Origin: Callorhinus ursinus
Lineage: Eukaryota > Chordata > Mammalia > Carnivora > Otariidae
DNA length: 64,000 nucleotides
NCBI RefSeq assembly: GCF_003265705.1
Contig: NW_020312775.1
Span: forward strand, 62,001-126,000
Reading direction: 5' to 3'
The notes beneath the pieces are model-generated. The model saw only the letters and a program-made list of their open reading frames with translations, was not told where the DNA came from and searched no databases. This document shows, piece by piece, positions 22,465 to 36,601 of the stretch. A program made the position numbers and the translations under genes. The stretch's first letter is position 1. Each line of letters starts with the position of its first letter.

Positions 22465-23870
22465 AAATTATGGAAATATATACAGTACTGTCAGGCTGTA
22501 ATTATAATCCCCCTGGCCTCCATACCAAGAAATCTGGAAGTTTCCTTTGGACAATAGTTGCAAAAATCACGGTTCCAGATATGTAGATAAGCTTCTTTCT
22601 GGGAGGTCTCATCAAGCTGTAGCAAGGCCAAGAGGGTGTGCAAAGATGGTGTCTCTCTGCTTACATTTCCTGGGAGCACCTCCTTAGTTCCTAGATGTGT
22701 GGCAAACCTGAAGCCTGTCCTGCAGGCTAAGCTCCAGGCTAAGTAAATAAGCATTTTTCACAGGAAGCCCAGGGTTGTGTTTCAGTCTGCTGTCTGTGCT
22801 GTGCCCTGGGGTGGTGGCCAGGAAATGTCTTTCTGATTGTTACGTTACCATGGAGCTCAGGAACACCAGGCCCATTGGCCACAAGGGCCAGGTAATCAAG
22901 AAGCATCCACTGTGTGAACTGCATGCACCCTTTGGCTTTAGCTGGGCAGCTGGGGAGTATAAGGGGTGAGACATGCTTGCTGGTTTCAGAAAGGCAGTGG
23001 GAAAATGTCTTGACTGTGCATGCCCTTGCCTTCAGAAATGCATCAGGACAGTGCCTTTTCTGTGTCCATGTGCCAACTTTAAGCTGGGAGTGGGAGAATG
23101 CCGTGATTGCCTTCACTCCCCAGCATAAGCCAGGGAGTTGGGGGGGGGGGGAGTGTTGCAATCACCTATGCTCTTCAGCTTCAGCAAAGCAGTGAGATAT
23201 TGCCTCAACTGTTCACCCCCACCTGTCTTAGCAAGGTGGCAGGAAGGTTCTGCACCTGAGTTCACCCACCTGAGCTAGCAGGGTAAGTGGATAGTGCAAA
23301 AAACAGCATCTGCCAGTGCCTCCATCTCCGCGAAGTGTTTTAACTGTCCCTTGCCCCTTCAGCAGATGCTTTTGGATTAGCAAATGAATCTCCGTCACAT
23401 ACAGTTTAGGTGTTTTCAAACTGCTGCTTTTTTGATGGGTCTCAGAATGAGTGAGACAACATGTGAGCCTTTTAAAAGGAGAATCTCAGGTTCCTATAGC
23501 ACATTGGGCCCCGTGGGCATTAGGCCCATCGGTTTGCTAACCCAAACATTTCGGGAGCTTGTGTCTGGTGCAGATCCCAGGGGTTGGGGTGCCTGATGTG
23601 GGAGATATGCAGGAGATAGGCAGGACTGGTGATAACCCTCCTTATTGTGTATCACTGTACTGGGGGTGGGGTTTTTGGTGAGACTATGTCTATCTGCCTC
23701 TCCTGCCCATTTCAATGTGGTCTTTGTACCCCTAGTTGTGGAGAAGCAATTCGTCTAGTTTTCAGATCTTCTTCAGAGGAAAAAATCTATCTATATGTAG
23801 CTGTACATTTGATGTGTCCATGGGAAAAAGTAAGTTCAGGATCTTCCTACAGTGCCATCTTGTGGAAGTC

Positions 23871-24125
23871 TCTCTTTCTTCTTGAGTCTGCTTTAGTAGT
23901 TTGTGTCCTTCTAGGAATTTTTCCATTTCATTTAAATTATTTAATCTGTTGGCATACAATTGTTCTAGTATTGCTTTATATTATTATTTTTTTTATTCTG
24001 TAAAGTTGATAGTAATGTTCCCTCTTTCACTTCTGATTCTAATTATTCAAGTCTCTCTTTTTGCTTTGGTCAATTTGGTTAAAGGTTTGTCAATTTTATT
24101 AACCTTTTCAAAGAACCAGCTTTGG
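23871..24125 (-). mobile_element. Outer antisense L1, middle fragment
   Basis: L1 RT-region antisense text ('ctaggaatttttccatttca', 'ttaaccttttcaaagaacca') continues the fragment that ended at 15,990. It is cut at 24,125 by a sense L1 and resumes at 26,431. Confidence 0.75.
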
Positions 24126-24449
24126 TAAAAACTCTCTGCAGTGTAGAGATAGAGGGAACATACCTCAGTATAAGAAAGTCATTTATGAAAAACCCATGGC
24201 GAATATCATCTTCAAGGGGAAAAACTGCGAGCTTTCCCTTCCAAGGTCAGGAACATGACAGGGATGTCCACTTTCATCGCTGTTGTTCAACATAGTACTG
24301 GAAGTCCTAGCCTTAGCCATCAGATAATAAAAAGAAATAAAAGCATTCAAATCGGCAAAGAAGAAGTCAAACTCTCATTCTTCTCAGATGACATGATACT
24401 TTATGTGGAAAACCCAAAGACTTCAGCCAAAAATTGCTAGAACAGCAAA

Positions 24450-25106
24450 GTGGCAGGATATAAAATCAATGTACAGAAATCATTTGCATTTCTATACACT
24501 AACAATGAGACAGAAGAAAGAGAAATCAAGGAATCAATCCCATTTACAATTGCACCAAAAACCATAAGATACCTAGGATTAAACCTAACCAAAGAAGTAA
24601 GGAATCTGTACTCTGAAAACTATAGCACACTTATGAAAGAAATTGAGGAAGGCACAAAGAAATGGAGAAACATTCCGTGCTCATGGATTGGAAGAACAAA
24701 TATTGTTAGAATGTCTATGCCACCTAGAGCAATCTACATATTCAATGCAATCCTTATCAAAATACCATCAACATTTTTCACAGAGCTGGAACAAATAATC
24801 CTAAAATTCGTATGGAACCAGAAAAGACCTCAAATAGCCAAAGGAATGTTGAAAAAGAAAGGCAAAGTGGGAAGCATCCCAATTCCAGACTCCCAGCTGT
24901 ATTACAAAGCTGTAATCATCAAGAGAGTATGGTCCCAGCACAAAAACAGACACATAGGTCAATGGAACAGAATAGAGAGCCCAGAAATGGACCCTCAACT
25001 CTATGGTCAACTAATCTTTGACAAAGCAGGAAAGAATATCCAATGGAAAAAAGTCTCTTCAACAAGTGGTGTTGGGAAAATTGGGGAGCCACATGCAGAA
25101 GAATGA
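24450..25106 (+). pseudogene. L1 ORF2p fragment (post-RT region)
   Basis: A 218-codon frame includes '[20 protein letters not shown]', '[18 protein letters not shown]' and '[12 protein letters not shown]', all standard L1 ORF2p text C-terminal to the RT domain. The frame then breaks; it is the longest L1 open frame in the window. Confidence 0.9.
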
Positions 25107-25920
25107 AACTGGACCACTTTTTTACACCATACACAAAAATAGACTCAAAATGGATGAAAGACTTAAATATGAGACAGAAATCCATCAAAATCCTAGAGGA
25201 GAACACAGGCAGCAACCTCTTTGACCTCAGCTGCAGCACTTCTTGCTAGACACATCTCCAGAGGCAAGGGAAACAAAAGCAAAAATGAACTTTTGGGACT
25301 TCATCAAGATAAAAAGCTTCTGCACAGGTGAAGGAAACAGTCAACAAAACTAAAAGACAACCTCCAGACTGGGAGAAGATTATTTGCAAATGCCTTATCA
25401 TATAAGGGACTAGTATCCGAAATCTATAAAGGACTCATCAAACTCAACACCCAAAAAACAAATAATTCAGCCAAGTAATGGGCAGAAGACATGAACAGAC
25501 ATTTCTCCAAAGAAGATATACGAATGGTCAACAGACACATGAAAATAATGCTCAATATCACTCAGCATCAGGGAAATACAAATCAAAACCACAATGAGAT
25601 GTGACCTCACAGCAGTCAGAATGGCTAAAATTAACAAGTCAGGAAACAACAAATGTTGGTGAGGATGCAGAGAAAAGGGAACCCTCTTACACTGTTAGTG
25701 GGAATGCAAACTGGTACAGCCACTCTGGAGAACAGTATTGGAGTTTCCTCAAATAGTTAAAAATAGGGCTACCCCATGACCCAGCAATTGCACTACTAGG
25801 TATTTATCCAAAGGATACAAACATAGCATACCCCAATGTTTATGTTAGCAATGTCCACAATAGCCAAAATATGGGAAGAGGCCAGATGTCCATTGACAGA
25901 TGAAAGGATAAGGAAAATGT

Positions 25921-25922
<2 letters not shown>

Positions 25923-25970
<48 letters not shown>
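25923..25970. repeat. (TA)n microsatellite
   Basis: About 24 TA units lie within the L1 3' region and code for an artificial Tyr/Ile run. Confidence 0.95.
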
Positions 25971-25974
<4 letters not shown>

Positions 25975-26430
25975 TTACTCAGCCATCAAAAAGAATGAAA
26001 TCTCACCATTTGCAATGATGTGGGTAGAACTAGAGGGTATCATGTTAAGCAAAATAAGTCAATCAAAGAAAGACAAATATCATATGATTTCACTCATCTT
26101 TGGAATTTAAGAAACAAAACAGATGAACATAGGGAAAGGGAGGGGAAAATAAAATAAGATGAAATCAGAGAGGGAGACAAACCGTAAGAGACATTTAAGT
26201 ATAGGAATCAAACTGAGGGTTGCTGGAGGGCAGGTGGGGGGGAATGGGGTAACTGGGTGATGGACATAAAGGAGGGCACTTGATGTACTGAGCACTGGAT
26301 ATTATATGCAACTGATGAATCACCAAATTCTACTTCTGAAACTAGTAACACACTATATGTTAATTAACTGATTTTAAGTTAAAAAAAAGCACAAAATATA
26401 CTAGAAAATTGCAAAAAAAAGCAGCTTTGG

Positions 26431-29400
26431 GTTTCACTGATTTTCTTTATATTTTGTATTTTCCATTTCATTAATTTACACTCTAATTTTTATTATTTCC
26501 TTCCTTTTGCTTGCTTCAGGTTTAATTTGCTTTTCTTTTTGCTGTGCCTTTGGTGGAGGGACAGGTTATTAATTTGAGATCTTTCTTCTTCAGTTGGATC
26601 CCACAATTTTGGTATGTTGTAACTTCCCTTTTGATTTCTTCTTTGAGCCATTGGTTATTTAGGAGTGTGGTGTTTTATTTACACACATTTGTGAATTTCC
26701 CAATGTTTTTCCTGCTATAAATTTCTAATTTCACTCCATTATGGTTGGAGAACATACTTTGCATTATCTTCATCCTTTAAATGTATTGAGATTTTTTTTA
26801 TGGTGTAGAATATCACCTACCCTGGAGAATGTTCCATGTGCACTTGAAAAGAATGTATACTCTGTTGTTTTGGGGTGGAGTGTCCTATAGATATCTGTTA
26901 GGCATTGTTCTTCCACAGTGTGGTTCAAGTCTTCTATTTCCTTGCTGATTTTCTGTCTAGTTTTTCTATCCATTATTGAAAATGCAGTATTGAAGTCTCA
27001 AAGTATTATTTTTGAATTGTCTATTTTCCATTCATTTCCATCAGTTTCATTTCATGTATTTTGGTGATTATTAGGTGCATACATGTTAACAAATTGTTAT
27101 AGCTTCCTGATGGGTTGGCCCTTTTGTCATTATAAAATGTCTCTCTTTATTTCCAGTTACAATTTTTGTATTAGCATCAATTTTGTCCAATATTAGTATA
27201 GGCACTCCAGCTTTCTTGAAGTTGTTGTTTGGATGATATATTTTTCTCTTTCTTTTTATTTTCAATCTATTTGTATCTTTCGATCTAAAGTATGTCTCCT
27301 GTAACAGGATATCATTGAATCATGTTTTTTATCCAGTTTGACAATGTGTGCCTTTTGATTGGATTGTTTAATGCATTCATATTTAAAGTAATTGTTGATA
27401 TAGCTGGATTTACTTCTGTCATTTTACTTTTTATTTTCTATGATCATGTCTTTTCCCCTATTCCTCTTTCACTGCTTTATTTTGCATTACCTGTTTATTT
27501 TTAAATATAGTGTACTTTAATACTTTTTACAATATTTTTTACTTATGTTTTTAGTGGTTGCTCCCATTTACCATATATATCTTAACATATCATAATCAGT
27601 TTCAGAGTCATACCTTTTTAATTCCAATGATATATAAAAATGTTATTACTATATAGCTCTATTCCCTTATCTCCCCTTTTGTGCCATTATCATTATATTT
27701 TACATTTATTAATGTTGCAAGGCCAACAACACGTTGTCATATTTATGACTTTTATTTATAACGCTTTCCCACCTGTAGTTATTTCCTCAGCCCTTTACAG
27801 CTTTACTCCCACCCACCTCTTTTGTGCTGTTATTAGCAAATATATTACACATATAGTAAAATTTTATATGTTATAGTACCAATAATCTTTCTCTTTCCTC
27901 TTTTCTGGTACTACTCTTAAACGTAATGCTGGTGTGCCCAATGGTGTGCCACATTTCTCTGAGACTCTGTTTATTTTCTTCATGCTTGTTTCTCTCTGTT
28001 GTTCAGTTTGTATAATCTCTATTGATCTATCTTCAAGTTTTCCAATTCTTTTCTGCCAGTTCAAATTTACTGTTGAATCCCTCTGGTGAAAAACTTTTAC
28101 TTCAGTTGTTGTACTTTTCACCTCCAGAATTCCATTTAGTTCTTTTTATAATTTCTATCTTTTTATTGATATTCTCTTTTGAATATGACATTGTCATTAC
28201 ACCTTCCTATACATCTTTAATCATACTTTCCTTTAGTTCTGTGGAAATATATATGTACATATTTTATAGATAGATAAATATTTAGATATATCTATATATC
28301 ATTGAAATATTTTTCTATTAGATATGATATCTGGTCTCTCTCCCAGTTTTTTGCCTGCTTTCTTTCCCAGTGCATGAGGTATACTTTTTTGTTTCTTTGC
28401 TAGTCATATAATTTTTGCTGGAAACTGGACATTTTATATAATATATTGTAGCAACTCAGGATACTCCCCCCACACCATGATTTCTTATTGTTATCTACCT
28501 GTTTATTTGTTTAGTGACTGGCTGGACTATTTTAGTAAAATCTACTGCTCACACACATAGTGTTAACCTTCTGATGTTCAAATTTGGGTATGAACACAGG
28601 CATACTGGAATCACAGTGGTATTGGTAGAGTTTTCCTTCACTGTTTCCCTGAACACATCTAGCTGTTAAATTCCACTAATTCTTAGTTGATTGCTCTCTT
28701 GTTTTCAGCAGTGCCCTTGGCATAAATTTCTCTGCAAATTAATCCAATCAAACTGTGACTCCTTCAGATGGATACTTTCTGAGGTCAGCTTTTGATACCT
28801 GTTTGATACTTGACTCCAGGAGGGTTCCTCTAAGCTGTCTTATTTTTCAGTTCTCTCCTGCAAACCAGCCAGCCCACAGTCAAGGCTCTATGTTTGTTAG
28901 ACCCATGAGAATTCTTGCAATTTATTTTCACCACAACCATCACACTTCTTGAGAGTGCCCTTAGGCTTAAGATTCTTTGTGCTCTGTTGTAGGTGAAGCC
29001 AGTTCCTTTGGGAATAGATAAGGAGCTATTTTATGGCTTGCTTATCCCACCAGTAAAATCTCTGAACAAGGGCTCTGGAACTGGGGATCAGGCAATGGAT
29101 AGCTTCTTTCTGAATATCACATCTGTTGTATGATCTGAGCCCTCAGTGGAAGGGGACAGCAGCCTGAGGTCCTCTCAGTTTGCATTTCCTGGCATAGTAC
29201 CACTGCCTCATAAGCTGAGGCTGAAGCGGGACAACTAGGTGCTTGTCTCAAAGAGTCGAAGAATAAATCTCACAGACAAAGGAGAGTGAGTAAAATAATA
29301 GAGATTTTTTAGTCAAAGATACAGAAAAAGCTCTCAGGAGTGAGAGGGGTCCTGACAGGGTTGCCACTGAGAGCTTGTAGGCTGGTCTTTTATTGAAAAC

Positions 29401-30430
29401 TGACTGGGAAACTTATGGCCTTGAGCTTCTTGTGCCATCTTGGTTTGAGCATGGACTATTGATAACACCCTTAATGACTTAATTCTTTGAGATTTGGTAA
29501 TTTTTTTATGATACATTGTAGCCACCAAAGAAAAATACTCCGGACCATCCAAAGCCAGGTGGTCTGTTTCCTTATCTCTTGTTCATTCACTCTCTCTTAG
29601 TGCTTCTGCCTGCCAGGAATAGTCTCAGAGCCTAGCCAGGGGCCCCCTATCTTTCCCTGCCTATACCTTAACCCTTTCCTTATTCAAGGCAAGGACAATT
29701 TGAGCCCCAAATATTCTAGGCATGCTATGCCCAAGGTAGATTCTCTGTTCCACAAGTGGGAGTTGGGCAGAAGAAGGGAGAACCCCCCCTCAGCTGAACT
29801 CATCCAGGATTTAGTCTCAGCAACAGGCATTTGGGATAAGGATGAAGAATGCTGAAGTCCTGCCCCTCTTGTGAAGTAGGCCCTCTGGATGGGGTCTTGG
29901 GGAGAAGGAGCCCTGTGTTTTTGGCTGCAGCAGTGTGGAATGAAGTATCCACCTCATTGAGCTTGGAAACTGGGGAAGGAACTGTCTTGGTTCAAATATT
30001 ACAGGCTCTCACTTTACTAAATTTTTGTAGATTTTCTTGAACAGATGTTTCTTTGTGTGCTGTTTGTCCTTAGGACCATTTCCAAAAGCTTTAATGGTTG
30101 TTGGTTTTTAAAATATAATTTTCATCACTTTCACTGGGTATCAGGTCAGTAGTGGGGCTCCTCAGGCAGTCATGACAGAAGTCAGTTTTCCATTATTTCT
30201 TCACAGTGTTTCTTCTCCATTCTCTTTCTCCTCTTCTTCTGGAACTCTGATTACATATACAGTAGATTTTTTCCCACCATGCCCCATTAGTCTGTCATAG
30301 CCTTTTCTGTAGTATCTTGTTGCCTCTCTGTTTCTCAGTCTAGAGGTTAACACCAGTTCAGAGTCTTTAGCTAATAACTCTCAGAAGGTCTTGATATTTC
30401 CTTTTCTCTAGTGCACAGTCACCCTAAAAA
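26431..30430 (-). mobile_element. Outer antisense L1, right part (old L1M)
   Basis: Antisense L1 resumes with 'gtttcactgattttctttat'. The endonuclease region shows at 26,770-26,973 ('KTTEYTFFSSAHGTFSRVGD'), and later parts look like ORF1/5' sequence. An unrelated LTR-like block interrupts it near 29,200-29,700. The right edge is uncertain. Confidence 0.6.
29205..29700. mobile_element. Possible LTR-derived block
   Basis: From 'tgaggctgaagcgggacaac' the sequence departs from L1 and shows an A-rich start, a G/A-rich centre and a C/T-rich end as in some ERV1 LTRs. I cannot name the family, and LTR status is an inference. Confidence 0.3.
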
Positions 30431-33356
30431 ATATCTGCAGGTCCCACTAGGAAAGGTTGAATGGAAGATTTATAACATACACCAGTGGCTGTAGGGTCCT
30501 ACCTTAAAGGTACTCTGCCTTCCCCTCAGTTGAGTAAGAAGTTGAGAAACCCCACCACAGCAACTCTAATTAGGCTCTCCAGCAGATCTAGAATTTTTTT
30601 TCTGCCTGAAGTATATTGAGCAGCATCCTATACACTGCCCAATTATTTCATTTTTTGGAATTCTCTGATTAGCCATCACCACAGATCCCTGTGGTTCAAA
30701 CATCCTCTGATTATCATTTCATTCCTGTGGCTTATTGTTGTAGTTGCACTCACCTTGTCTTATCTGATTAAGCACTGTCACCTGACCTCCATCACTCTGG
30801 GATCCCTTTATTCACATTAAGATCAAGTAGCTGATTCCATTGCAGTACTCTCCACCATTCTCTCCAGCCTACAGAGCACAGACACACAGAAATTTTCAAA
30901 GATGCTTGGTGACCCTCTCACTAGTGCATTTCTTAATATTTTAGAGCATGTCTACACAAATGTCCCTATTTGATATATCAGGATTCCACTCTTTCCCTAC
31001 TTGCATCCTTACCTTATTGTAAAAGCCATAGCAGGTAGAACATTTTATTGGCAGTGGAACTCTGTGACACTATGAGTACCCAGACTTGGTCCTCAGTTAT
31101 ATATATCATAAGATGAGGGACTCCTTCAAACATGTCATGCAGGTTTTCTAGTGTTCTACATGTGTTTTCTGTTGTATTTTCATAGTTTTTAATTTCCTCT
31201 TTTCCCTATGCATACTCTTTAAGACCATCAGATAACTCCACAACTTTTTGGATACTTATTTTCAACACAGTATTTACATGACACATCTGCTTGATTCCCA
31301 AAACTTTGGATTCCTGTACTTCATTCCATGCCACCAGTGGTGTTAATTTGACTGTGATACTGACACATGCCATGTACCAGTGAACCTCTCCTAATAGCTG
31401 CTTTCCACTCTCCTTACACCCATTGTAAGGAGGTTATTTTTCCCTCTTCAAATGAGCAACCCAATTCCTGTAGTAACTTTTGGTATTTACTACTATATCT
31501 GAGAAGTGCATGGCAGAAAACAGGGGGCACATTCACATTAGAAAATGTGAGAGGAGTTGTTTTTTTTTTTTTCAAAAAGTCAATACACAATGGTGTGGGA
31601 AGAGTATTGGAGAACCACAAGAGACAGTGCAATACTCTGTCGCTAGTAAAGGTAGGATTATCAGCCTTAGCCCTGAAAGACAAAGGGAGAGAGGATTTAC
31701 TAAAAGTTGGAGACACATAGCCTATGTTGAGAGGGCCACCTTACAGAAACCTTTGGAGAAGAGACTCGGCATCTGGTGACAGTGCAGGAAACAAACTGGG
31801 AGGAAAAGTTCCTGACCACATTGTTCACTGCTGGTTCCCAAAGGACAAGGGAGTCCTTTGATGTAGTTCATATAGGTCAGACTTCCCAGGATACAGAAAG
31901 GGAGGAGAGTGAATCCAGATGAGATGGAGAGATATCCAGCAACTGGGTGAAAGTCATGTTAGTAGTAGTCAGTGGGAATTGTGCCTGCAGTGAGAAAGGG
32001 TACCCCATTGACTTTATTTACATTGTAAGGAAGAGAGTAAATGGTATATTGTTATTAGAGGGTCAACCCAAATAAGACTGGGATTTGTCTGAGCTCACCT
32101 ACTGAAATAAGAAATGTACCTGTGTAGTACTGTCCTATGGTAAAGGCATTAAAGATAATACGAATACTGTTTTATAACCACGGGTCTGAGAAGTTATGGA
32201 TGCTTTGTACCAGCTTGTTGTTTATTAGTAACAACAAGTTTGATTATTTGCACCTAGTCTTGGTGAACCTTCCCACCAAGAGCGCTCTGCTGTTGAAGCT
32301 AGCTACATAGCAAGAATATGCCTACATAACCAGCAGTGTAGGAGAATCCTGGGCAGAGACTCCATTTGTGCCCTCTGGTTCTGAGGTATTCTGTGTACAC
32401 ATCAGTGTTTCCTGGTCCAAAAGAAGTGCCTATTGCCAGGGTTCCTATAGAGAGGGCAGACAATTGGAGCTTGCACCTGGCCACTCCAGACCCCTTGTCT
32501 GTCTCATAAGACAGCTTTTAGCTGTGACACATAACCTTAATGCTGTTGCTATATTGCATCTTTTTTTCTGCACTAAACTATGGATTTGCAAGCACCGACA
32601 TTTGGAGTCCCATGAGTCTTCTTCAGCAATGGAACTGTTTAACTGCTATAGTTATCATAGCACCTGAAGAAGGAACTACACAATACTATGAGATGCTTTC
32701 CATTTGCCTTTGTTTCTAGATCTGATTTGCTCTAAAGACACTTTCAGGTTCTCTTCAGTAGATATATGAATCCTTGCCTTTATGTATTCTTACTCCCAAA
32801 CTTTGTTTTACACCTTAGAAAGAACTTCATCTCCCATCTCTCTCCAGAAATAGATGTTGCAATTGTTTTCTTCTGTTTACCTATTGGTGGTTCACACTTA
32901 ATATGACTGAGATCATAATGAATATATAAGTCAGTGGACATCGGCCTTTAGGATGAATCAGAATCACATAAGAAGTCTGAGAATCACAGTCATAAGAATC
33001 ACATAAGTAGATCTGAGGTAGGGGTCAGGAGTTCACATTTTCAACAGAGTCCCCTGGTGATTCTGACATGTGGCAGACTAGCACACTTCAAAAACATGCA
33101 AGCTTTAATAAAATGAGATAGGGTTAAATTTGTGGTAATACACTTCTACATGGTGTTCCATTTGGAACTGCAAGTAAACCCTGCTAGAGAAGTTCAGTTA
33201 TTTATCTAGACAAGACATTATCTGGGGTGAGAACTCCTAATTATTATTATTTATAAATTTATTAAGAACCTGTGACTTGTCAGACACTGTGCTAGGCATT
33301 AGAGGTACTAGGATGGAAAGGAAAGATTGTGCTTTGAGAAGCAGAGTACAATGCAG
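30431..33356. other. Unassigned spacer DNA
   Basis: I see no gene with a recognisable product. Overlapping frames of 99-117 codons at 31,367-31,779 and 32,368-32,667 have no domain I know, and opposite-strand frames cover the same bases. A MER5A-like trace lies at about 32,930-33,080 ('atcagaatcacataagaagt'). The rest is probably old, heavily diverged repeats. Confidence 0.4.
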
Positions 33357-33590
33357 TGTTTCTCAGTTTTTTAAAAGTATCAGTCCACAATCATAAATAC
33401 ATTTTTCATCACAACTCAGGGTGTACAAATATACATATATATGTAACTGAAACACAAATTTCACAAAACAATTCTTACCCTACCTACCTGTGATGTGATA
33501 TAATCTGATTATTTACTAATCTACCCTACTTCCTTAATAAATTGCAGGTCTTGACTCACTAAATTTGTTTTAGGCTCTATTAGTGCAGGG
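33357..33590 (+). mobile_element. Old non-autonomous DNA-transposon-like fossil (mirror copy)
   Basis: It starts 'cagtgtttctcagttt' and is the inverted counterpart of 12,880-13,115. It shares the same neighbours in mirrored order, so it predates the duplication. Confidence 0.5.
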
Positions 33591-33737
33591 AATGTAGAAC
33601 TAAAGTTTAACACAGTTAACACAGTTTAACAAAGATAATCTGATGTATATCTTATGTAGTACATGTATTTATTCTTCTAGTCACATATTTCATGTGAAGG
33701 TGGGAGTAGGGAGGCTAGGTAAAGTCTCCTTAAAAAC

Positions 33738-33905
33738 AGTGCTTCTCAAATTTTAATGCATACAGAAATCAACTACAGATATTGTTAAATGGAGATTCTG
33801 ATTCAGTACATCTTGGATGGGGACTTGAGATTTTGCATTTCTAACTCTCTCTCAGGTAATGCTGATGCAGCTGGTCCACTGACCACTATTTAAGTAGCAA
33901 TGCTC
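33738..33905 (+). mobile_element. MER5A-like hAT fossil (mirror copy)
   Basis: It reads 'agtgcttctcaaattttaat', 'gattctgattcagtacatct' and 'ggtaatgctgatgcagctgg', matching MER5A in sense. It is the counterpart of 12,560-12,735. Confidence 0.8.
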
Positions 33906-34439
33906 TGAAAACCTTAAGTGTGGGAAGGTGTGTTAACCTTGTAAGGCAGGACCTGGCAAGAGTTTCCTAGGAGACAATTTCCTCTAAGGAAAGAGGAATC
34001 AAGCAGACAAGGCACCAACAGATGAAAAAAATGGTGTGTGCCACTCAGATTTTATTCTAGCCTCCCATATCTGAAACCAGTAGAGATAGCTGTCTGCAAA
34101 TACATAATTACAAAGCAACAAACACAGAAAGGATTGTTTTGCTAAAAAAAAAATCTGAAATCCATTAAGGGCCAAAGTATCACTGAGGTGTTAACCCACT
34201 TGGGTAAGCATAACTTTGTCACCTTGAGGACACCAGCCCATCAGCAGCAGTGGGACCCTTAATAGTGTGCAGAACTCATAAGAAAAGGCACAGTATCCAG
34301 AAGACATGGCAGTACCCAGGGGAGGGTGGCACCCATCTTTTGGCCTTGTTCCTGAGCATAGGTGAGCTGTACCTTACCCTCTTCCAAGTGTCTGATGGGG
34401 GGGCCGGGTCTTGGTCCCTGCTAGTGTAGGGGAAAAAGT

Positions 34440-34545
34440 AGAAACCAGACCAACACAGCTCACATACTCAGCACCTCATCTATTCCATTCGGCAATCCTG
34501 TGAGGCAAGTATTATCCCCATTTCACAGATGACAAGACTGTCTTT
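34440..34545 (-). mobile_element. MIR remnant
   Basis: The core reads antisense MIR: 'attatccccatttcacagat' preceded by 'aatcctgtgaggcaagt'. Confidence 0.6.
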
Positions 34546-34945
34546 TACAGCAATGGATCTGTCATAACTGCCGGCTGATTCCTCTAAATATGAGTCCTAG
34601 AGGTAATGTGAGTTCTACATATTGTTTTAAGTTCTGACAAGAATTTTAAGTGTCTCCATTGCCTTCATAAACTCACTGAACAGATCTTTGTATTTCCTTT
34701 TGTGTATTGTTTTCTTTTTTTATACTTTAGTATTTCTTTATGAGAAAAATAATCTGTGTTCTTTAGGGAAAAAATATGAGTAGAAAGAAAACAAATAAGT
34801 CACCCACAGTCTTAAAATTCAGAGAACCACTGTTAACCTTTTGGTGAACAAAAGTTTCTATTTTTCCTGTGCATAGATGTACTATATAAACTTATGTGTT
34901 TTTTTTACAAAGTGGACTGATTCTATAGATGATATTATAAGCTAC

Positions 34946-34951
34946 TTTATT
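34946..34951 (-). terminator. Poly(A) signal of the TCEAL2-type gene
   Basis: On the - strand AATAAA follows the stop codon by about 165 bp. The 3' UTR aligns with that of the TCEAL6-type gene. Confidence 0.7.
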
Positions 34952-35114
34952 TTCCAAGAATTATAACGACTTTGCAATGCACATGGGTGAAAAATCCCTT
35001 ACTGGTAGAGTGCTCTAGTTGGATCAAAAGGCTACTGATAACCAGAGTGACAGCTAAAGCAAATTATTAGCATAAGATTAAAGCACAGGGCTTGGCAAAT
35101 GCCTGCCAGGGGCA

Positions 35115-35961
<847 letters not shown>

Positions 35962-36226
35962 CTATCTCCCCTTGTCTGAGTTCCTTTAACCTGGCCTGGC
36001 CCTCCAAGTGTGTCTTCAGCCACACTCCTTCTCCCACCATTCCTCCCACACAGGTGAGCCAACCATTTCTCTCTCAGGCCCTGACATTTTCTCTTTGTTT
36101 GCTCAGCGTGGTAAAGTGTAAATGTGCTGGGAGGTGGGTAGTGGGGTTGCAAATTCTGTCCATGCTGTACGCTCCACACTCCCCACCACTCTGAGTCCCT
36201 GTCCAGGACTCCCTTATTTCACTGAC

Positions 36227-36276
36227 CTGCAGAAATTCAGAACAAGTAACTCTTCCTTTTCTAGCCTTGTAGAGTG
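36227..36276 (-). other. TCEAL2-type gene, non-coding exon 2 (copy proximal to coding exon)
   Basis: On the - strand 'gttgtcag|cactcta' is the acceptor and 'ttctgcag|gtcagt' the donor. The exon is exactly 50 bp, like exon 2 of the TCEAL6-type gene. Confidence 0.65.
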
Positions 36277-36601
36277 CTGACAACAAACACACAGAACTGC
36301 AGACAGACAGGAGAGAGGGGCTGGGCATTCAGTAGATGCACAAAAACTCTGGTCCCTTTTCTGAATCCCAGCCCTCCAAGTGTCTTCTATATACCATTTA
36401 CCCCACCATTCCTCCCAAACTTTTCCCTGGCAGGGGCTACCACCTTCGATACCATCCTTCAGTGTGGTTGGGTGTGTGCAATATATGTGGTGGTGGGATG
36501 GGCAGTGGGGGAATGGGCACTGGTGACCTCAAATTCTGGCCAAGCTGTGCCCTCTACACCCCCCACCATTCCTGTCCAGCACCCTGCCCCCATTCACTGA
36601 C

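Larger units (their letters stand above)
15991..23870 (-). mobile_element. Near full-length antisense L1 with internal insertions
   Basis: The 3' end is at 15,991 and the 5' end at about 23,870, where 'gccatcttgtgga' fits an L1 5' terminus. In order from right to left it shows a 5' UTR (about 22,000-23,870), ORF1 coiled coil (21,596-21,811), ORF2 endonuclease (about 19,080-20,800), reverse transcriptase (about 18,000-18,334) and the ORF2 C-terminal end (16,564-16,839), then 3' UTR. Near-identical 13-mers 'tctatttcttctt' (15,978-15,990) and 'tctctttcttctt' (23,871-23,883) look like its target-site duplication. Three or more later insertions and many stops make it inactive. Confidence 0.75.
24126..26414 (+). 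mobile_element. 5'-truncated sense L1
   Basis: It begins inside ORF2 (RT) and runs through the ORF2 3' end to an A-rich tail near 26,385-26,414. Flanking 16-mers 'aaagaaccagctttgg' (24,110-24,125) and 'aaaaaagcagctttgg' (26,415-26,430) are the likely target-site duplication. ORF2 is broken into several frames, so it is inactive. Confidence 0.85.

Noticed and set aside
24450..25106. 218-codon frame as a host gene.
   Set aside because: It is plain L1 ORF2p sequence, broken at both ends and flanked by a target-site duplication.
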